The notes beneath the pieces were generated by a model. That model did not search any database and was not told where the DNA came from. It saw only the letters and a list, made by a program, of their open reading frames with translations. A program made the translations under genes and the position numbers. DNA of 64,000 nt from Massilia aquatica (GTDB taxonomy: Bacteria; Pseudomonadota; Gammaproteobacteria; Burkholderiales; Burkholderiaceae_D): contig NZ_VVIW01000021.1 of assembly GCF_011682045.1 (NCBI RefSeq), positions 47,729 through 111,728 of the forward strand. Direction: 5' to 3'. Position 1 is the stretch's first letter. Each line of letters opens with the position of its first letter. Of this stretch, positions 44,661 through 54,280 are shown piece after piece.

Positions 44661-46238
44661 ATGGCCTACACCCAGAGCGAGCATCCCAGCAATAACATTA
44701 CCGGCCGCGCCACCGATGTGCGTGGCCAGGTGCGTCCTCCCAGCGTGCGCGCCGTCATCAAGCTGGTGCGCGCGGCGCGCAAGAACGGCACGCCGCTGTA
44801 CCCGTTCTCCACCGGCCTGAACTTCGGCTACGGCGGCAAGTCGCCCACCGCCGCCGGCAGCCTGCTGGTCGACCTCGGCTCCCTGAACACGATCCGCATG
44901 ACGGTCGACAAGACCAACGGCCGGGTGCTGCCGGTGGCCGTGATCGGCCCCGGCGTGACGCAAGGCATGCTGTACGACTTTTTGGAAGAACACCATCCGA
45001 ACCTGACCTTCAATGTGACCGGCTCGGCGCGGGCCACCAGCATCATCGGCAATGCGCTCGACCGCGGAGTCGGCTACTTTGGCCCGCGCAAGGAAGACCT
45101 GTTCGGGCTGGCCGTGGTGTGCGGCAACGGCAAGCTGCTGCGCACCGGTTTCCGCCGCCTGAAGCGCTCGCCGCTGGGCACCAGCAATCCCTACGGCCTG
45201 GGGCCGATGATCGACGGACTTTTTTTCCAGAGTAATTTCGGGATCGTCGTCAGCGCCTGTTTCCGGCTCGTGCCCAAGCGCCCCAAGCAGGTGGCGCTGT
45301 CGCTGTCGCTGCGGCGCGAAGAGGACTTGCCAGCCTTTATCGACGAGCTGGCCAACTGCAAGCGCGAAGGCTTGATCGAGTCGGTCACCCACATCGCCAA
45401 CCGCGCGCGCACCCATGCCACCCTGGCCTATGGCGTGACCAAGTATCTGGAACAACAGTGCGATTACACGCCCGAGCGCGCCTTTGCCGAAGCCGAGAGC
45501 GTGATGGACCTGATCGCGCCGGGCGAGTGGGCCAGCCTGGGCGCCATTACCGGCACAAAAGCCCAGGTCAAGGCCAACCTGGTCGAAATCCGGCGCCGCA
45601 TGAAGGGGCTGGCGCGGGTGCGCCCGATCACGCACCAGCTGCTCGACACCGCCTACGCGGTGGCGCACCGGCTGCGCTTCATTCCGGCGGCGCGCGCGAA
45701 TGCCGCCGCGATCTCGGCCATCCGCCCGCTGCACACCCTGGCGCTGGGGGTGCCGACCGATGCCGCGATCGATAATTTATTGTGGAAATTCGGCCGCGCC
45801 GACCTGGGCGCGGCCCAGCTCGACCAGTCGAATTGCGGCTTGCTGTTCATTAATCCGGCGCTGCCGCTGGACGGGGCGTTTGTCGACCGCTTCATCACTG
45901 AAATGAAGAAGACGGCGGCGCGCTATTATCACGACACCCTGTACATCACCATCAATATCGAAACCCCGACTTCGCTGGTGGCGGTGATCAACCTGCTGTT
46001 CGACCGCAGCAACCTGGACGGCGTCAAGCGCGCCCACTACTGCGCCGACCGCCTGCTCGACAAAATCCATGAAATGGGGCTGGAAGTGTACCGCGCGCGC
46101 GCCGACATGATGGCCGCCATCGTGCGGCGCGATCCGCATTACTGGGCCGTGATCCACTCGCTCAAGACCCGGCTCGACCCGGACGGCATCATCGCGCCGG
46201 GGCGCTACGATACCCAGCCGGCGGCGCCGAAAAATTAA
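44661..46238 (+). CDS. FAD-binding oxidase/dehydrogenase (PCMH/VAO type)
   Basis: 525 residues. The FAD-binding PCMH domain is visible in PPSVRAVIKLVRAARKNGTP, YPFSTGLNFGYGGKSPTA and VLPVAVIGPGVTQGMLYDFL, then GNALDRGVGYFGPR. The C-terminal VIHSLKTRLDPDGIIAPGRY is the usual end of the 4-cresol-dehydrogenase/vanillyl-alcohol-oxidase family. There is no signal peptide. It oxidises an unknown alcohol or amine substrate; proximity to acyltransferases suggests a lipid or N-acyl amino acid pathway (inference). The 3' end overlaps the convergent gene by four bases. Confidence 0.88.
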   Translation: MAYTQSEHPSNNITGRATDVRGQVRPPSVRAVIKLVRAARKNGTPLYPFSTGLNFGYGGKSPTAAGSLLVDLGSLNTIRMTVDKTNGRVLPVAVIGPGVTQGMLYDFLEEHHPNLTFNVTGSARATSIIGNALDRGVGYFGPRKEDLFGLAVVCGNGKLLRTGFRRLKRSPLGTSNPYGLGPMIDGLFFQSNFGIVVSACFRLVPKRPKQVALSLSLRREEDLPAFIDELANCKREGLIESVTHIANRARTHATLAYGVTKYLEQQCDYTPERAFAEAESVMDLIAPGEWASLGAITGTKAQVKANLVEIRRRMKGLARVRPITHQLLDTAYAVAHRLRFIPAARANAAAISAIRPLHTLALGVPTDAAIDNLLWKFGRADLGAAQLDQSNCGLLFINPALPLDGAFVDRFITEMKKTAARYYHDTLYITINIETPTSLVAVINLLFDRSNLDGVKRAHYCADRLLDKIHEMGLEVYRARADMMAAIVRRDPHYWAVIHSLKTRLDPDGIIAPGRYDTQPAAPKN

Positions 46239-47002
46239 CCCAGGTTGATCAGGCGCCTGGCGATACCTTCTTCCTCGCGCTGCGAGAAAAAATACGGATA
46301 CAGGGAGCGTTCGGTGCCGGGATGGTCGCTGGTGCCGCCCAGGCGCGCGATCTGCTGCGCCATGTGCTCGACGCTGAGCCACATCAGGTAGGCCGGGGCG
46401 TCGACCCGGGTATTGTGGCGCAGCTCGGCCTGGTCCTGGAAGTCGAGCATGGTCTGGTAAAAGCGCCGGTGGCGCGGATTGACTTCGATCAGCACGTCGG
46501 TGCGGCCGTGGATGTAGCGCGCGTAAATGAACAGCACGTGGAACAGGGCCGCCAGCGCCATCTTCGATTTGACTTGCGGGTCGAACGCCAGCTTGGTGAT
46601 TTCGCACAATCTGGCGCCGCGCGCGCGGTAGGCGTCGACATGGTCGCGGAAAATCTCGTCGGCCAGGATGCCGCGCTCGGAATCGAGCCCCAGGGTCACG
46701 GTGCCGATCACGCTGCCCTTGTCGGAGGCCGAGAGGGTGATGCGGTTCGGATCCTTTTCCATCCGGGCCACGTTGTAGCCGCGCATGGCGTACATTTTAC
46801 TGATCAACAGGCTGGCCGAATTACGGCCTTCGTCGGTATCGGCCAGGCGGATCCCGAAGGTGCGGTCGTTATCGGTGAACTTGCCGATCAGGAGGCTGTC
46901 ATCTTCCGCCGCGCCATCGTCTTCGCCGCCGACCACGTAGGATGACTCAAGATGGGCTTGCTCCCTGCCCATCGCTTCCACTGCGTCGTGCTCTGCATTC
47001 AT
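46235..47002 (-). CDS. N-acyl amino acid synthase FeeM-like acyltransferase, exosortase-associated (copy 1)
   Basis: 255 residues. FGIRLADTDEGRNSASLLIS, NRITLSASDKGSVIGTVTLG and EITKLAFDPQVKSKMALAAL give the GNAT-like fold of the PEP-CTERM/exosortase-associated acyltransferase family, related to LuxI-type and FeeM N-acyl amino acid synthases. NPRHRRFYQTML and TERSLYPYFFSQREEEGIA end the conserved domain. The family makes N-acyl amino acids from acyl-ACP in tested members. It lies 51 bases after PrsT copy 1 and is paralogous to the gene at 49945. Confidence 0.88.
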   Translation of the reverse strand: MNAEHDAVEAMGREQAHLESSYVVGGEDDGAAEDDSLLIGKFTDNDRTFGIRLADTDEGRNSASLLISKMYAMRGYNVARMEKDPNRITLSASDKGSVIGTVTLGLDSERGILADEIFRDHVDAYRARGARLCEITKLAFDPQVKSKMALAALFHVLFIYARYIHGRTDVLIEVNPRHRRFYQTMLDFQDQAELRHNTRVDAPAYLMWLSVEHMAQQIARLGGTSDHPGTERSLYPYFFSQREEEGIARRLINLG

Positions 47003-47053
47003 GTGAAAACTCCTGTCGCGCCGGCCCGCCCGGCGTTGCCGCGGGCCACCGTT

Positions 47054-49825
47054 TTATAGTTGTTTGAGCAAACCCCGTGCTTCTTCCAGTTGCGGAAACT
47101 GCTTGTGCTTCTCCAGCAAAAATTCAAGTTCCTTGCGCGCCGCCGCGTTGTCCTTTGCCTTGATCAATCCCTTGGCCAGATGCAGGCGGATCTCGGGCGC
47201 GCCCGGCAGCCTGGCGCTGGCCTCGCGCAACATGGGCAGGCCGCGCCCCAGTTCGCCCTGCTGCACCAGCAGCCAGCCCAGCGTGTCCATCACCACCGGG
47301 TTGGCGGGCAAGGCCTTGTGGGCCGCTTCGGCGGTCGGCAGCGCGCGCGCATCGCCAACCAGGTCGTAGGCCACCGCCAGATTGTTGAGCGCGCTCGGAT
47401 GAGCAGGCGACTTCTTCAGTATGGCTTCAAATTCAGAAATTGCTAATTGATATTTTTTATTGGAAATATACTGCTCTCCAAGGTAACCCGGCACCTTGAC
47501 ATCGTCCGGATGGGCGGCGCGCCATTGTTGCACTTTAGCATCGGCCTCCTTGATCTTGCCGCCGATGCGCAAGGCCTGGTACAGCTTGATCAGCAGCTCC
47601 GCATTGTTGCCTAGCAAAAACGCTTTATCGTACAAGGGAATCGCCGCCGCGGCATTCCCCTGAACCAATAAAACATCGGCTTCGGAGACGAAGCCGACCG
47701 CCAGCCTGGGGTGCTGCTTTTGCATGGCGCGCGCCACGCCAAGGGCGTCGCCGTACTGTTTCTGGCTCAGCTGGGCCGCCGCCAGCGCCAGCTGGGCATC
47801 GAGATAATCGGGTTGCAAGGCCAGCGCGCGCTTGAGCGAGCTGCTGGCCGACGGCAGGTTGCCGATCGCCATATGGGCCGCGCCCAGCCGGAAATGCGCC
47901 TCGGCCGACTGCGGCGCCACCACGCTCAGCTTGGTGAAGGTTTCCATGGCGCTGCCCTGGTCGCCGGTGACGGCTTGTAACTGGCCGAGCAGATCGAGCA
48001 CGGCGGGATTGTCCGGATTGGCCACCAGCAGCTTGCGCACCAGGGTCAGGGCGCGGGTCGGCTCGCCCATGCGCAGGTAGTGATTGGCCAGCACCATGGC
48101 CGGGCCGAGCGCGGCCGGGTCGACCGCGCTGGCGCGCTCGAGCAGGGCGCCGGCTTGCGCCAGGCGGCGCTGGGCCACGTCCATGGCCGCCAGCGCGGTC
48201 AGCGCCTCGACGCTGTTGGGGTACTTGGCCAGGAAGCCGTCGTAGCGCTGGCGCGTGGCGTCCAGGTTTTTGGCCTGCATGTCGAGGCGCGCCAGGTTGT
48301 CGAGCGCGGGAAAAAAATCCGGATGCAGGCTGAGCGCTTTTTCGAAGGCGATGCGGGCGCCGGCCTGGTCCTTCTTGCCCAGCAGCGCCAGACCCTTCAG
48401 GTTCAGTAGCATCGGGTCGCCCGGCGCGCGCGCTTCCAGCGGCACCAGGGCCGCCAGGGCCTTGTCGAACTGGTTCAGGCGCAGCGCCGTCATGGCCAGG
48501 GTGGTGCCGGCGGTGCTGGTGGTCTGGTCGAGCGTGCTGGCCAGTTCCAGTTCGGACAGGGCGCGCGCTTCTTCGCCTTGCTCGAGCTTGCTCAAACCCA
48601 AGGCGGTGCGCAGCTGCGCCTTTTTCGGATCGAGCGTGCTGGCGCGCTCGAGCAGCTCGGTGGCCTTGGCGAACTCGCGGTTGTCGGTGTAGGCCTTGCC
48701 GGCAATGGCCAGCAGCTGGGCATCCTGCGAGGCCGCCAGTCGCGGCGCCAGCACCGCGATGGCGCCCTTGGGGTCGCCCGCGGCGATGCGGGTCGAGGCC
48801 AGCAGCTTGCGCGCGTAATCGCTCTCGGGATGGGCTTCGTGGTATTTCTTCAGGTTTTGCTCGGCCTGCGGCAAGGACTTGAGGGTGAAGTGCACGGCGC
48901 CGGCCAGCAGCACCGAGGGCATGTGCTCGGGCGCCACCCGCAGCACTTGCTGCAAGGAATCGAGCGCGGCCTTGTGCTTGCCCTGGGTGAAGTCGAGCAG
49001 CGCCTGGGCGTAGGTCACCATCAGGTTCCTGGGGGCGCTTTTTTTGGCGGCCGCCAGCGACACGGCCGCGTCGTCATAGCGCCGTTCGGCGATGAACAGA
49101 TAGGCCTTTTGCAGGTGGCCGCCGGCGCTGGCCGGATCGAGCGCGAGCACCTTGTCGTAGGCGGCCAGCGCCTCGGCCGGCTTGCCCTGCGAGCGCTCGA
49201 AATCGCCCTTGAACAGCCAGCTTTCGACATCCCTGGGGTTTTTCTCGACCGCCTGCGCCACGTGGCGCGCCGCGCCGGCCTGGTCGCCATTGGCCAGCGC
49301 GATGTTCGCCAGGCCCATCAGGGCGACCGGATAGCCTGGATCGATCTTCAGGGCGCGCTCGAACGCGTCGGCCGCTTCGGCGCGCTTGCCGAGCTGGTAA
49401 AAAGCGGTACCGCGCTGGCTGACGACCTTGACGTTGGCCGTGTAGGCGCTGTCGGCGGTGGCGTCGATGACTTTCTGGAACTGTCCCTGGAACAATTGCG
49501 CCAATAACAGTTCGGGCAAGCTGCGTTCGGGCGCCATGCCCAGTTCCATGGCCTTGCGCACTTCTTTCTCGGCCGAGACGGCGTCGCCCAGCTTGTTATA
49601 GGCTTCGCCCAGCGCCAGGCGCGCTTCGGCGTCGAGCGGATTCCTGGCGACCGCGTTCTTGAGCTGGATCAGGGCCGCCACATGGTCGCCCTTCTGCTGG
49701 AACTGGCGGGCGTCGGCCAGCAGGGTCGCCGCCGTTTCGGTCTTGCCGCAGCCGCCTAATGCACCCAGCATAAGAAGGGTGGTGAGGGCGGCGGCGCCGG
49801 CCAGGGAGTGCGCTTGCGTTGACAT
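47054..49825 (-). CDS. prsT: XrtA/PEP-CTERM TPR-repeat lipoprotein PrsT (copy 1)
   Basis: 923 residues from the ATG at 49825. An upstream ATG at 49879 would put 18 residues before the signal. The lipoprotein signal ends at LGGCGKTETA, followed by LLADARQFQQKGDHVAALIQ, the start of more than 15 TPR-type repeats over the whole length (for example PLDAEARLALGEAYNKLGDA and PSALNNLAVAYDLVGDARAL). PrsT is a standard XrtA partner thought to act in the periplasm or at the outer membrane. It is the closest homologue of the gene at 50979. Confidence 0.92.
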   Translation of the reverse strand: MSTQAHSLAGAAALTTLLMLGALGGCGKTETAATLLADARQFQQKGDHVAALIQLKNAVARNPLDAEARLALGEAYNKLGDAVSAEKEVRKAMELGMAPERSLPELLLAQLFQGQFQKVIDATADSAYTANVKVVSQRGTAFYQLGKRAEAADAFERALKIDPGYPVALMGLANIALANGDQAGAARHVAQAVEKNPRDVESWLFKGDFERSQGKPAEALAAYDKVLALDPASAGGHLQKAYLFIAERRYDDAAVSLAAAKKSAPRNLMVTYAQALLDFTQGKHKAALDSLQQVLRVAPEHMPSVLLAGAVHFTLKSLPQAEQNLKKYHEAHPESDYARKLLASTRIAAGDPKGAIAVLAPRLAASQDAQLLAIAGKAYTDNREFAKATELLERASTLDPKKAQLRTALGLSKLEQGEEARALSELELASTLDQTTSTAGTTLAMTALRLNQFDKALAALVPLEARAPGDPMLLNLKGLALLGKKDQAGARIAFEKALSLHPDFFPALDNLARLDMQAKNLDATRQRYDGFLAKYPNSVEALTALAAMDVAQRRLAQAGALLERASAVDPAALGPAMVLANHYLRMGEPTRALTLVRKLLVANPDNPAVLDLLGQLQAVTGDQGSAMETFTKLSVVAPQSAEAHFRLGAAHMAIGNLPSASSSLKRALALQPDYLDAQLALAAAQLSQKQYGDALGVARAMQKQHPRLAVGFVSEADVLLVQGNAAAAIPLYDKAFLLGNNAELLIKLYQALRIGGKIKEADAKVQQWRAAHPDDVKVPGYLGEQYISNKKYQLAISEFEAILKKSPAHPSALNNLAVAYDLVGDARALPTAEAAHKALPANPVVMDTLGWLLVQQGELGRGLPMLREASARLPGAPEIRLHLAKGLIKAKDNAAARKELEFLLEKHKQFPQLEEARGLLKQL

Positions 49826-49944
49826 GACGATCCTGTTGTTACACAGCGGTGGCGCGCTCGCGCCTGCCGCCAATTGCATGAATGAAGCGGCGCAGAAGGG
49901 CCGCGCCGGCGCCGCTGCGGACCGCTATACCGCCAACAGCGCGG

Positions 49945-50709
49945 TCAACCGATCGACAGCAGGCGCTCGGCGATGCCGGCTTCCTCGCGCTGCGAGAAAA
50001 AATAGGGATACAGCGAACGCTCGGTGACCGCGTCTTCGTGCACGCCGCCGAGGCGTTCGATCTCGGAGCCCATGAAATCGAGGCTGAGCCAGAGCAAATG
50101 GGCGGGCGCATCGACACGCGGGTTGACGCGCACCCCGCTTTGGGTGCGAAAACCGAGCATCTGCTCATAATACCGCCGGTGACGCGGATTTATCTCGATA
50201 AACGCATCCGTGCACTGGTAAATATGGTGCGCGTAGATGTAAAGGATGTGAAACAGCGAGCCGAGCGCGAATTTGGAGCGCACCGTGGGGTCGAAGGCGA
50301 GCTTGCTGATTTCGCACACCTTGGCGCCGCGCGCGCGGAATTCGTCGATGTGATCCTTGAACACTTCGTCGGCCAGGATGCCGACCGGGGAGTCGACGCC
50401 GAGCGTGACGGTGCCGATGACGTCGCCCTGGTCGAAGGCCGACAGGGTGATCTGGTTGGGATTGTCTTCAAGCCGGTGGGTGCCGGCATAGCCGCGCCAG
50501 GCATACATCTTATTGATGAGCATGCTGGCGCGGTTACGCCCTTCCTCGGTGTCGGCAACGCGGATCCCGAAGCTTCGTGTGTTGATCGTCATCTCGGAGA
50601 TGTTATCAGAATTGTCTTCCACAAAAACGCAATGGCTGCCGAGATTACCGGTATCGGGCGGGGGAAAATTGAAACGAGTTGTTTCAACATTATTGAGAAA
50701 CTGATCCAT
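49945..50709 (-). CDS. N-acyl amino acid synthase FeeM-like acyltransferase, exosortase-associated (copy 2)
   Basis: 254 residues. It aligns along its length with the gene at 46235: FGIRVADTEEGRNRASMLIN, QITLSAFDQGDVIGTVTLGV, EISKLAFDPTVRSKFALGSL, NPRHRRYYEQMLG and TERSLYPYFFSQREEAGIAE. The first ~45 residues differ. Divergence between copies makes an old duplication likely, so the two may use different acyl or amino acid substrates. It is separated from PrsT copy 2 by a strong hairpin at 50898 and precedes PrsT copy 1 by 119 bases. Confidence 0.88.
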   Translation of the reverse strand: MDQFLNNVETTRFNFPPPDTGNLGSHCVFVEDNSDNISEMTINTRSFGIRVADTEEGRNRASMLINKMYAWRGYAGTHRLEDNPNQITLSAFDQGDVIGTVTLGVDSPVGILADEVFKDHIDEFRARGAKVCEISKLAFDPTVRSKFALGSLFHILYIYAHHIYQCTDAFIEINPRHRRYYEQMLGFRTQSGVRVNPRVDAPAHLLWLSLDFMGSEIERLGGVHEDAVTERSLYPYFFSQREEAGIAERLLSIG

Positions 50710-50897
50710 CGACTATGATCCCGAAGATATTGTCCAAACTGCGAATTCAGTAACATATTGCTAACAGGGACTATCGTAACATTGTCAGCAAGATGCAGGG
50801 CGACAATTAAAATTTTTCTTCGCAAATATGCAACAGCTGAGTAAGGTTCGCCTCGGTTGGTCGGCGTCCTGGCGACACTTGATTCACCGTAAACGTC

Positions 50898-50934
50898 AAA
50901 AACCGTCATTCCCGCGCCGGGAATGACGGTTTTT
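50898..50934 (-). terminator. 17-bp hairpin, terminator or REP-like element after PrsT copy 2
   Basis: A perfect palindrome: the arm at 50898-50914 (AAAAACCGTCATTCCCG) pairs with 50918-50934 across a 3-base loop, with A- and T-tracts at the ends so that it could stop transcription in either direction. The core CGTCATTCCCGCG resembles repeats common in proteobacterial genomes. The flanking 50710-50978 holds no gene and should include the promoter of the acyltransferase at 50709. Confidence 0.75.
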
Positions 50935-50978
50935 AAGCGATAGGCTTAGGGGTTGAAGTCCTACCCCGGCGATCTGGG

Positions 50979-53759
50979 CTACAGCTCCTTGGCCAGCGCC
51001 TTTGCCTCATCCATCTGAGCAAAGTTTTTACTGGCCATGACTTTCTCCAGTTCCCGCTTGGCCCCAGCCTTGTCACCCGTTTTTGCCAGTCCGGCCGCCA
51101 GGTGGAAGCGGATATCGGCCGCCTCCGGCGCCAGCGCCACCGCCTTTTGCAGCAGGGTCAGGCCGCGCTTGGGGTCGCCCTGCTCGACCAGCATCCAGCC
51201 CAGCGTATCGGTCACCGCCGCACTGTTGCCGGCCAGCGCGAAGGCCTTCTCGGCAGTCTTCAGCGCGCGCGGGTCTTTTTCCTGCTGGTAGGCCCAGGCC
51301 AGGTTGTTCAGCGCCGCGGCATTCTCCGGCGCTTGCTTGAGCACCGCTTCGAGCCCGGCGATGGCGGCCTTGTAGCGCTTGCCCGCCAGGTCGTTCTCGG
51401 CCACGTACAAGGCCAGCGCCACGTCGTTCGGATGCTCGGCCGCCGCCTTGGCCAGGCGCGCGTCGGCTTCCTTGGCCTTGCCGGACTGGCGCAGGGCCGC
51501 GTGCAGCTTGATCAGGTTGACGCTCGAGGGCGTGAGCGCGAAGGCTTTCTCGAAGGCCACCGCCGCTGGCGCGGCCTTGCCCTGCGCCATGCTGAGGTTG
51601 CCTTCCAGCTGGAAGCCGAGCGCTTCCTTCGGACGCTGTTTCTGGATCTGGCGCGCAATCGCCAGCGCGTCGTCGAGCTTGCCCGCGTTGGCGGCCAGCT
51701 CGGCCTGGGCCACCTGGGCATCGACAAAGTCGGGCTGCAAGGCCAGCGCCTTTTTCAAGTCCTCGCCAGTGGCGTTCAGGTTCTTCATCTGTGCGTGCAC
51801 CGTCGCCAGGCGGAAATGCGCCATCGCCGATTTGGGCGCCACGGCGACCAGCTTGCCGTAGGTGTCCAGCGCGCCCGGCAAGTCGCCGTTGGCCAGCTGC
51901 GCCTGGCCCAGCAGGTCGAGCAGGTCCAGGTTTTTCGGATTGGCCACCTGGAACTTGCGCGCCAGGGTCAGGGCCTTGTCCTTCTGGCCGATCGACAGGT
52001 AATGCGCACCGAGGGTGCGCGCCGGGCCGATGGCGTCGGGATTTTCGCTGCTGGCCTTTTCCAGCCACTGGTTCGCTTCGTCCTGGCGGCCTTGCGCCAG
52101 GGCCAGCTTGGTCAGGGCGTAATAGGCTTCGACATTCTTCTTGTCCTTTTCCAGGAAAGCGACCAGTTGCTGTTTGGCCAGATCGGGCTTTTTCTCGCGC
52201 ATGGCCAGCTGGGCCAGGTTGGCGGCGGCCGGGAAATAGTCGGGCTTGAGCGAAAGCGCCTTGTCGAAGCTGGCGCGGGCGTTGACCACGTCGTTCATGC
52301 CCAGGTACACGCCGCCCTTGAGGTTGTGCACCATCGGGTCCGTGGGCTGGGTCGCTTCGAGCGCCTTGGCCGCAGCCAGCGCCTTGTCGTAGCGCTTCAG
52401 GCGCAGTTCGGTCATCACCAGCAGCACCGCGGCCTTGGGCGACTTGGCGTCGAGCCTGGTCGACTGTTCGAGTTCGCTGACCGCGCGCGCATCGTCGCCG
52501 GTGGCGAGCTTGCCCAGCGCCAGCGAAGTGCGCAGTCCGGCCGCGTCCGGCGCGAGCGCGCTGGCCTGCTCGAAGTAGGCGGTGGCCTTGGCGTAGTCGC
52601 GCGCCTGCATGTAAGCCTCGCCGGCCAGCGCCAGCAATTGCACGTCATCCTTGGCGCCATCGAGCATCGGCGTCAACTGGGCCAGCGCTTCGGTGGTCTG
52701 GCCCATTTTCAGCTGGGTGCTGACCATCAGCTTGCGCGCGTAGCGGTGTTCGGGCATGGCGGCCAGGTATTTGCGCAGGTGCTGTTCGGCCTGCGGCATC
52801 GAACCGAGCGCATGCTCGACCGCGCCGGCCATCAGCACGCTCGGCATGTGCTCGGGCGCGACGCGCAGGATTTTTTGCAGCGTGTCCTTGGCGGCGGCGT
52901 GCTTGCCCTGGGTGAAGTCGAGCAGGGCCTGGGCGTACGACACCATCAGCGCGTTGGGGGTGATCTTGCGGGCGGCGTCGATGTCGGTCTTGGCGGCGTC
53001 GAACTTGCCTTCCGCGATCTCGACGAACGCGCGCTCCAGGTGCGCCGAGCGGTGCTCAGGCTTGAGCTTGATGACCTGGTCGTAGGCGGCCAGCGCTTCC
53101 TTGCCCTTGGCCTGGGCGCGCAGCAGGTCGCCCTTGAACATCCAGGCGGTCGCATCCGACGGGTTGCTGGCGACCACCTGGTCGGCCAGGCGGTTGGCTT
53201 GTTCCAGGTCCTTGCGCGCCAGGGCCTGGCGGGCCGAACCGATCAGCGCGCCGACATGGCCGGGCTTGGCGGCCAGGGCCTTGGCATACAAGGCGGTGGC
53301 TTCGTCGGCGTGGCCGAGGCCGGCGCTGGCTTCGGCGCGCAGGGCCAGCATGTCGGCGTCGGCGGTCGCGCTGGCAGTTTCGTCAAGCACCTTCTGGAAT
53401 TGCTGCTGCATCATCAGGACCTTGGCCAGGGCCGGCACGGCCTTGTCCTTGGGCGCGCCCAGTTCGATGGCCTTGCGCAACTCCTTCTCGGCCGAGACGG
53501 CGTCGCCGGTGTCGAGATACAACAGGCCCAGGGTCAGGCGCGCCTCGGCATCCGACGGGTTTTTTACCAGCGCATTTTTCAGCTGGATCACAGCCGACTT
53601 GCTGTCGCCCTTGTCGATGAACTGGCGGGCATCTGCCACCAGCGAGGCCGACGTTTCGGTCTTGCCGCAAGCGCCGACGGCGCCCAGCAGTAATAACGCG
53701 GACAGTGCGGCGGCGCCGCTGCGCGCCCTGGATCTGGTAACGGAGCTGGTAACTGACAT
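50979..53759 (-). CDS. prsT: XrtA/PEP-CTERM TPR-repeat lipoprotein PrsT (copy 2)
   Basis: 926 residues from the ATG at 53759, with AGGGAA upstream; an in-frame ATG at 53801 is less likely. Lipoprotein signal LLLLGAVGACGKTET, then LVADARQFIDKGDSKSAVIQ and many TPR units, such as PSDAEARLTLGLLYLDTGDA and ENAAALNNLAWAYQQEKDPR. The domain plan and length equal copy 1, but sequence divergence is considerable. Lys-rich and Ala-rich compared with copy 1. Transcription probably begins in 53760-53893. Confidence 0.92.
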   Translation of the reverse strand: MSVTSSVTRSRARSGAAALSALLLLGAVGACGKTETSASLVADARQFIDKGDSKSAVIQLKNALVKNPSDAEARLTLGLLYLDTGDAVSAEKELRKAIELGAPKDKAVPALAKVLMMQQQFQKVLDETASATADADMLALRAEASAGLGHADEATALYAKALAAKPGHVGALIGSARQALARKDLEQANRLADQVVASNPSDATAWMFKGDLLRAQAKGKEALAAYDQVIKLKPEHRSAHLERAFVEIAEGKFDAAKTDIDAARKITPNALMVSYAQALLDFTQGKHAAAKDTLQKILRVAPEHMPSVLMAGAVEHALGSMPQAEQHLRKYLAAMPEHRYARKLMVSTQLKMGQTTEALAQLTPMLDGAKDDVQLLALAGEAYMQARDYAKATAYFEQASALAPDAAGLRTSLALGKLATGDDARAVSELEQSTRLDAKSPKAAVLLVMTELRLKRYDKALAAAKALEATQPTDPMVHNLKGGVYLGMNDVVNARASFDKALSLKPDYFPAAANLAQLAMREKKPDLAKQQLVAFLEKDKKNVEAYYALTKLALAQGRQDEANQWLEKASSENPDAIGPARTLGAHYLSIGQKDKALTLARKFQVANPKNLDLLDLLGQAQLANGDLPGALDTYGKLVAVAPKSAMAHFRLATVHAQMKNLNATGEDLKKALALQPDFVDAQVAQAELAANAGKLDDALAIARQIQKQRPKEALGFQLEGNLSMAQGKAAPAAVAFEKAFALTPSSVNLIKLHAALRQSGKAKEADARLAKAAAEHPNDVALALYVAENDLAGKRYKAAIAGLEAVLKQAPENAAALNNLAWAYQQEKDPRALKTAEKAFALAGNSAAVTDTLGWMLVEQGDPKRGLTLLQKAVALAPEAADIRFHLAAGLAKTGDKAGAKRELEKVMASKNFAQMDEAKALAKEL

Positions 53760-53893
53760 GACTTCCCTATCGTGTGCAACGTGAAATGATTGGCTGGACA
53801 AAGCTGCGCCGGCCCGGGCGGCCGGTCTTGTGCGGATATTCTATATCGATTTCTCAGGGGAACGAGAAGAATAGGCGCCTGCGCCAGCGCCGT

Positions 53894-54280
53894 TTACCCG
53901 GGGTCGGCGGGCGCCAGGGTGTAGGGCACCAGCACCGTCTCGCCCGGCTCGAAATCGCGGGTGTCGCGCGTGACCAGCACGCGCCCGGACAGATTGGCGG
54001 TGGCCAGGATCACGGCGTCCGGCAGGCGCATGGCGTGCGCTTCGCGTACGCGCGACGCTTCCATGGCCAGGTGGTGGTCGATCGGCAGCAGGTCGAACTG
54101 GGCCAGGAAGGCTTCGACCAGCAGCCGCTCGGCCTCGTCGTCGGACACGCCTTCCATGATTTCCATCCACGTCACCACGCTGATGGCCTTGTCGACATAG
54201 CGATCGCAGGCCAGCTCCGCTTCCGCGACGCCATTCAGATAGTCGATCAGGATGTTGGTATCGAACAGCGCCTTTACCAT
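53894..54280 (-). CDS. vapC: PIN-domain toxin (VapC-like)
   Basis: 128 residues. PIN-fold acidic residues are visible in VKALFDTNILIDYLNG (first Asp), VTWMEIMEG (Glu) and RLPDAVILATANLSG (third Asp), with LVTRDTRDFEPGE at the end. These coordinate metal in VapC ribonucleases that cleave tRNA or rRNA. The ATG at 54280 overlaps the stop of the upstream small gene by seven bases, the usual toxin-antitoxin arrangement. Confidence 0.9.
   Translation of the reverse strand: MVKALFDTNILIDYLNGVAEAELACDRYVDKAISVVTWMEIMEGVSDDEAERLLVEAFLAQFDLLPIDHHLAMEASRVREAHAMRLPDAVILATANLSGRVLVTRDTRDFEPGETVLVPYTLAPADPG

Noticed and set aside
51102..53693. 863-codon plus-strand frame opposite PrsT copy 2
   Set aside because: Antisense of a TPR repeat gene; the repetitive Gln/Arg-rich translation has no domain pattern.
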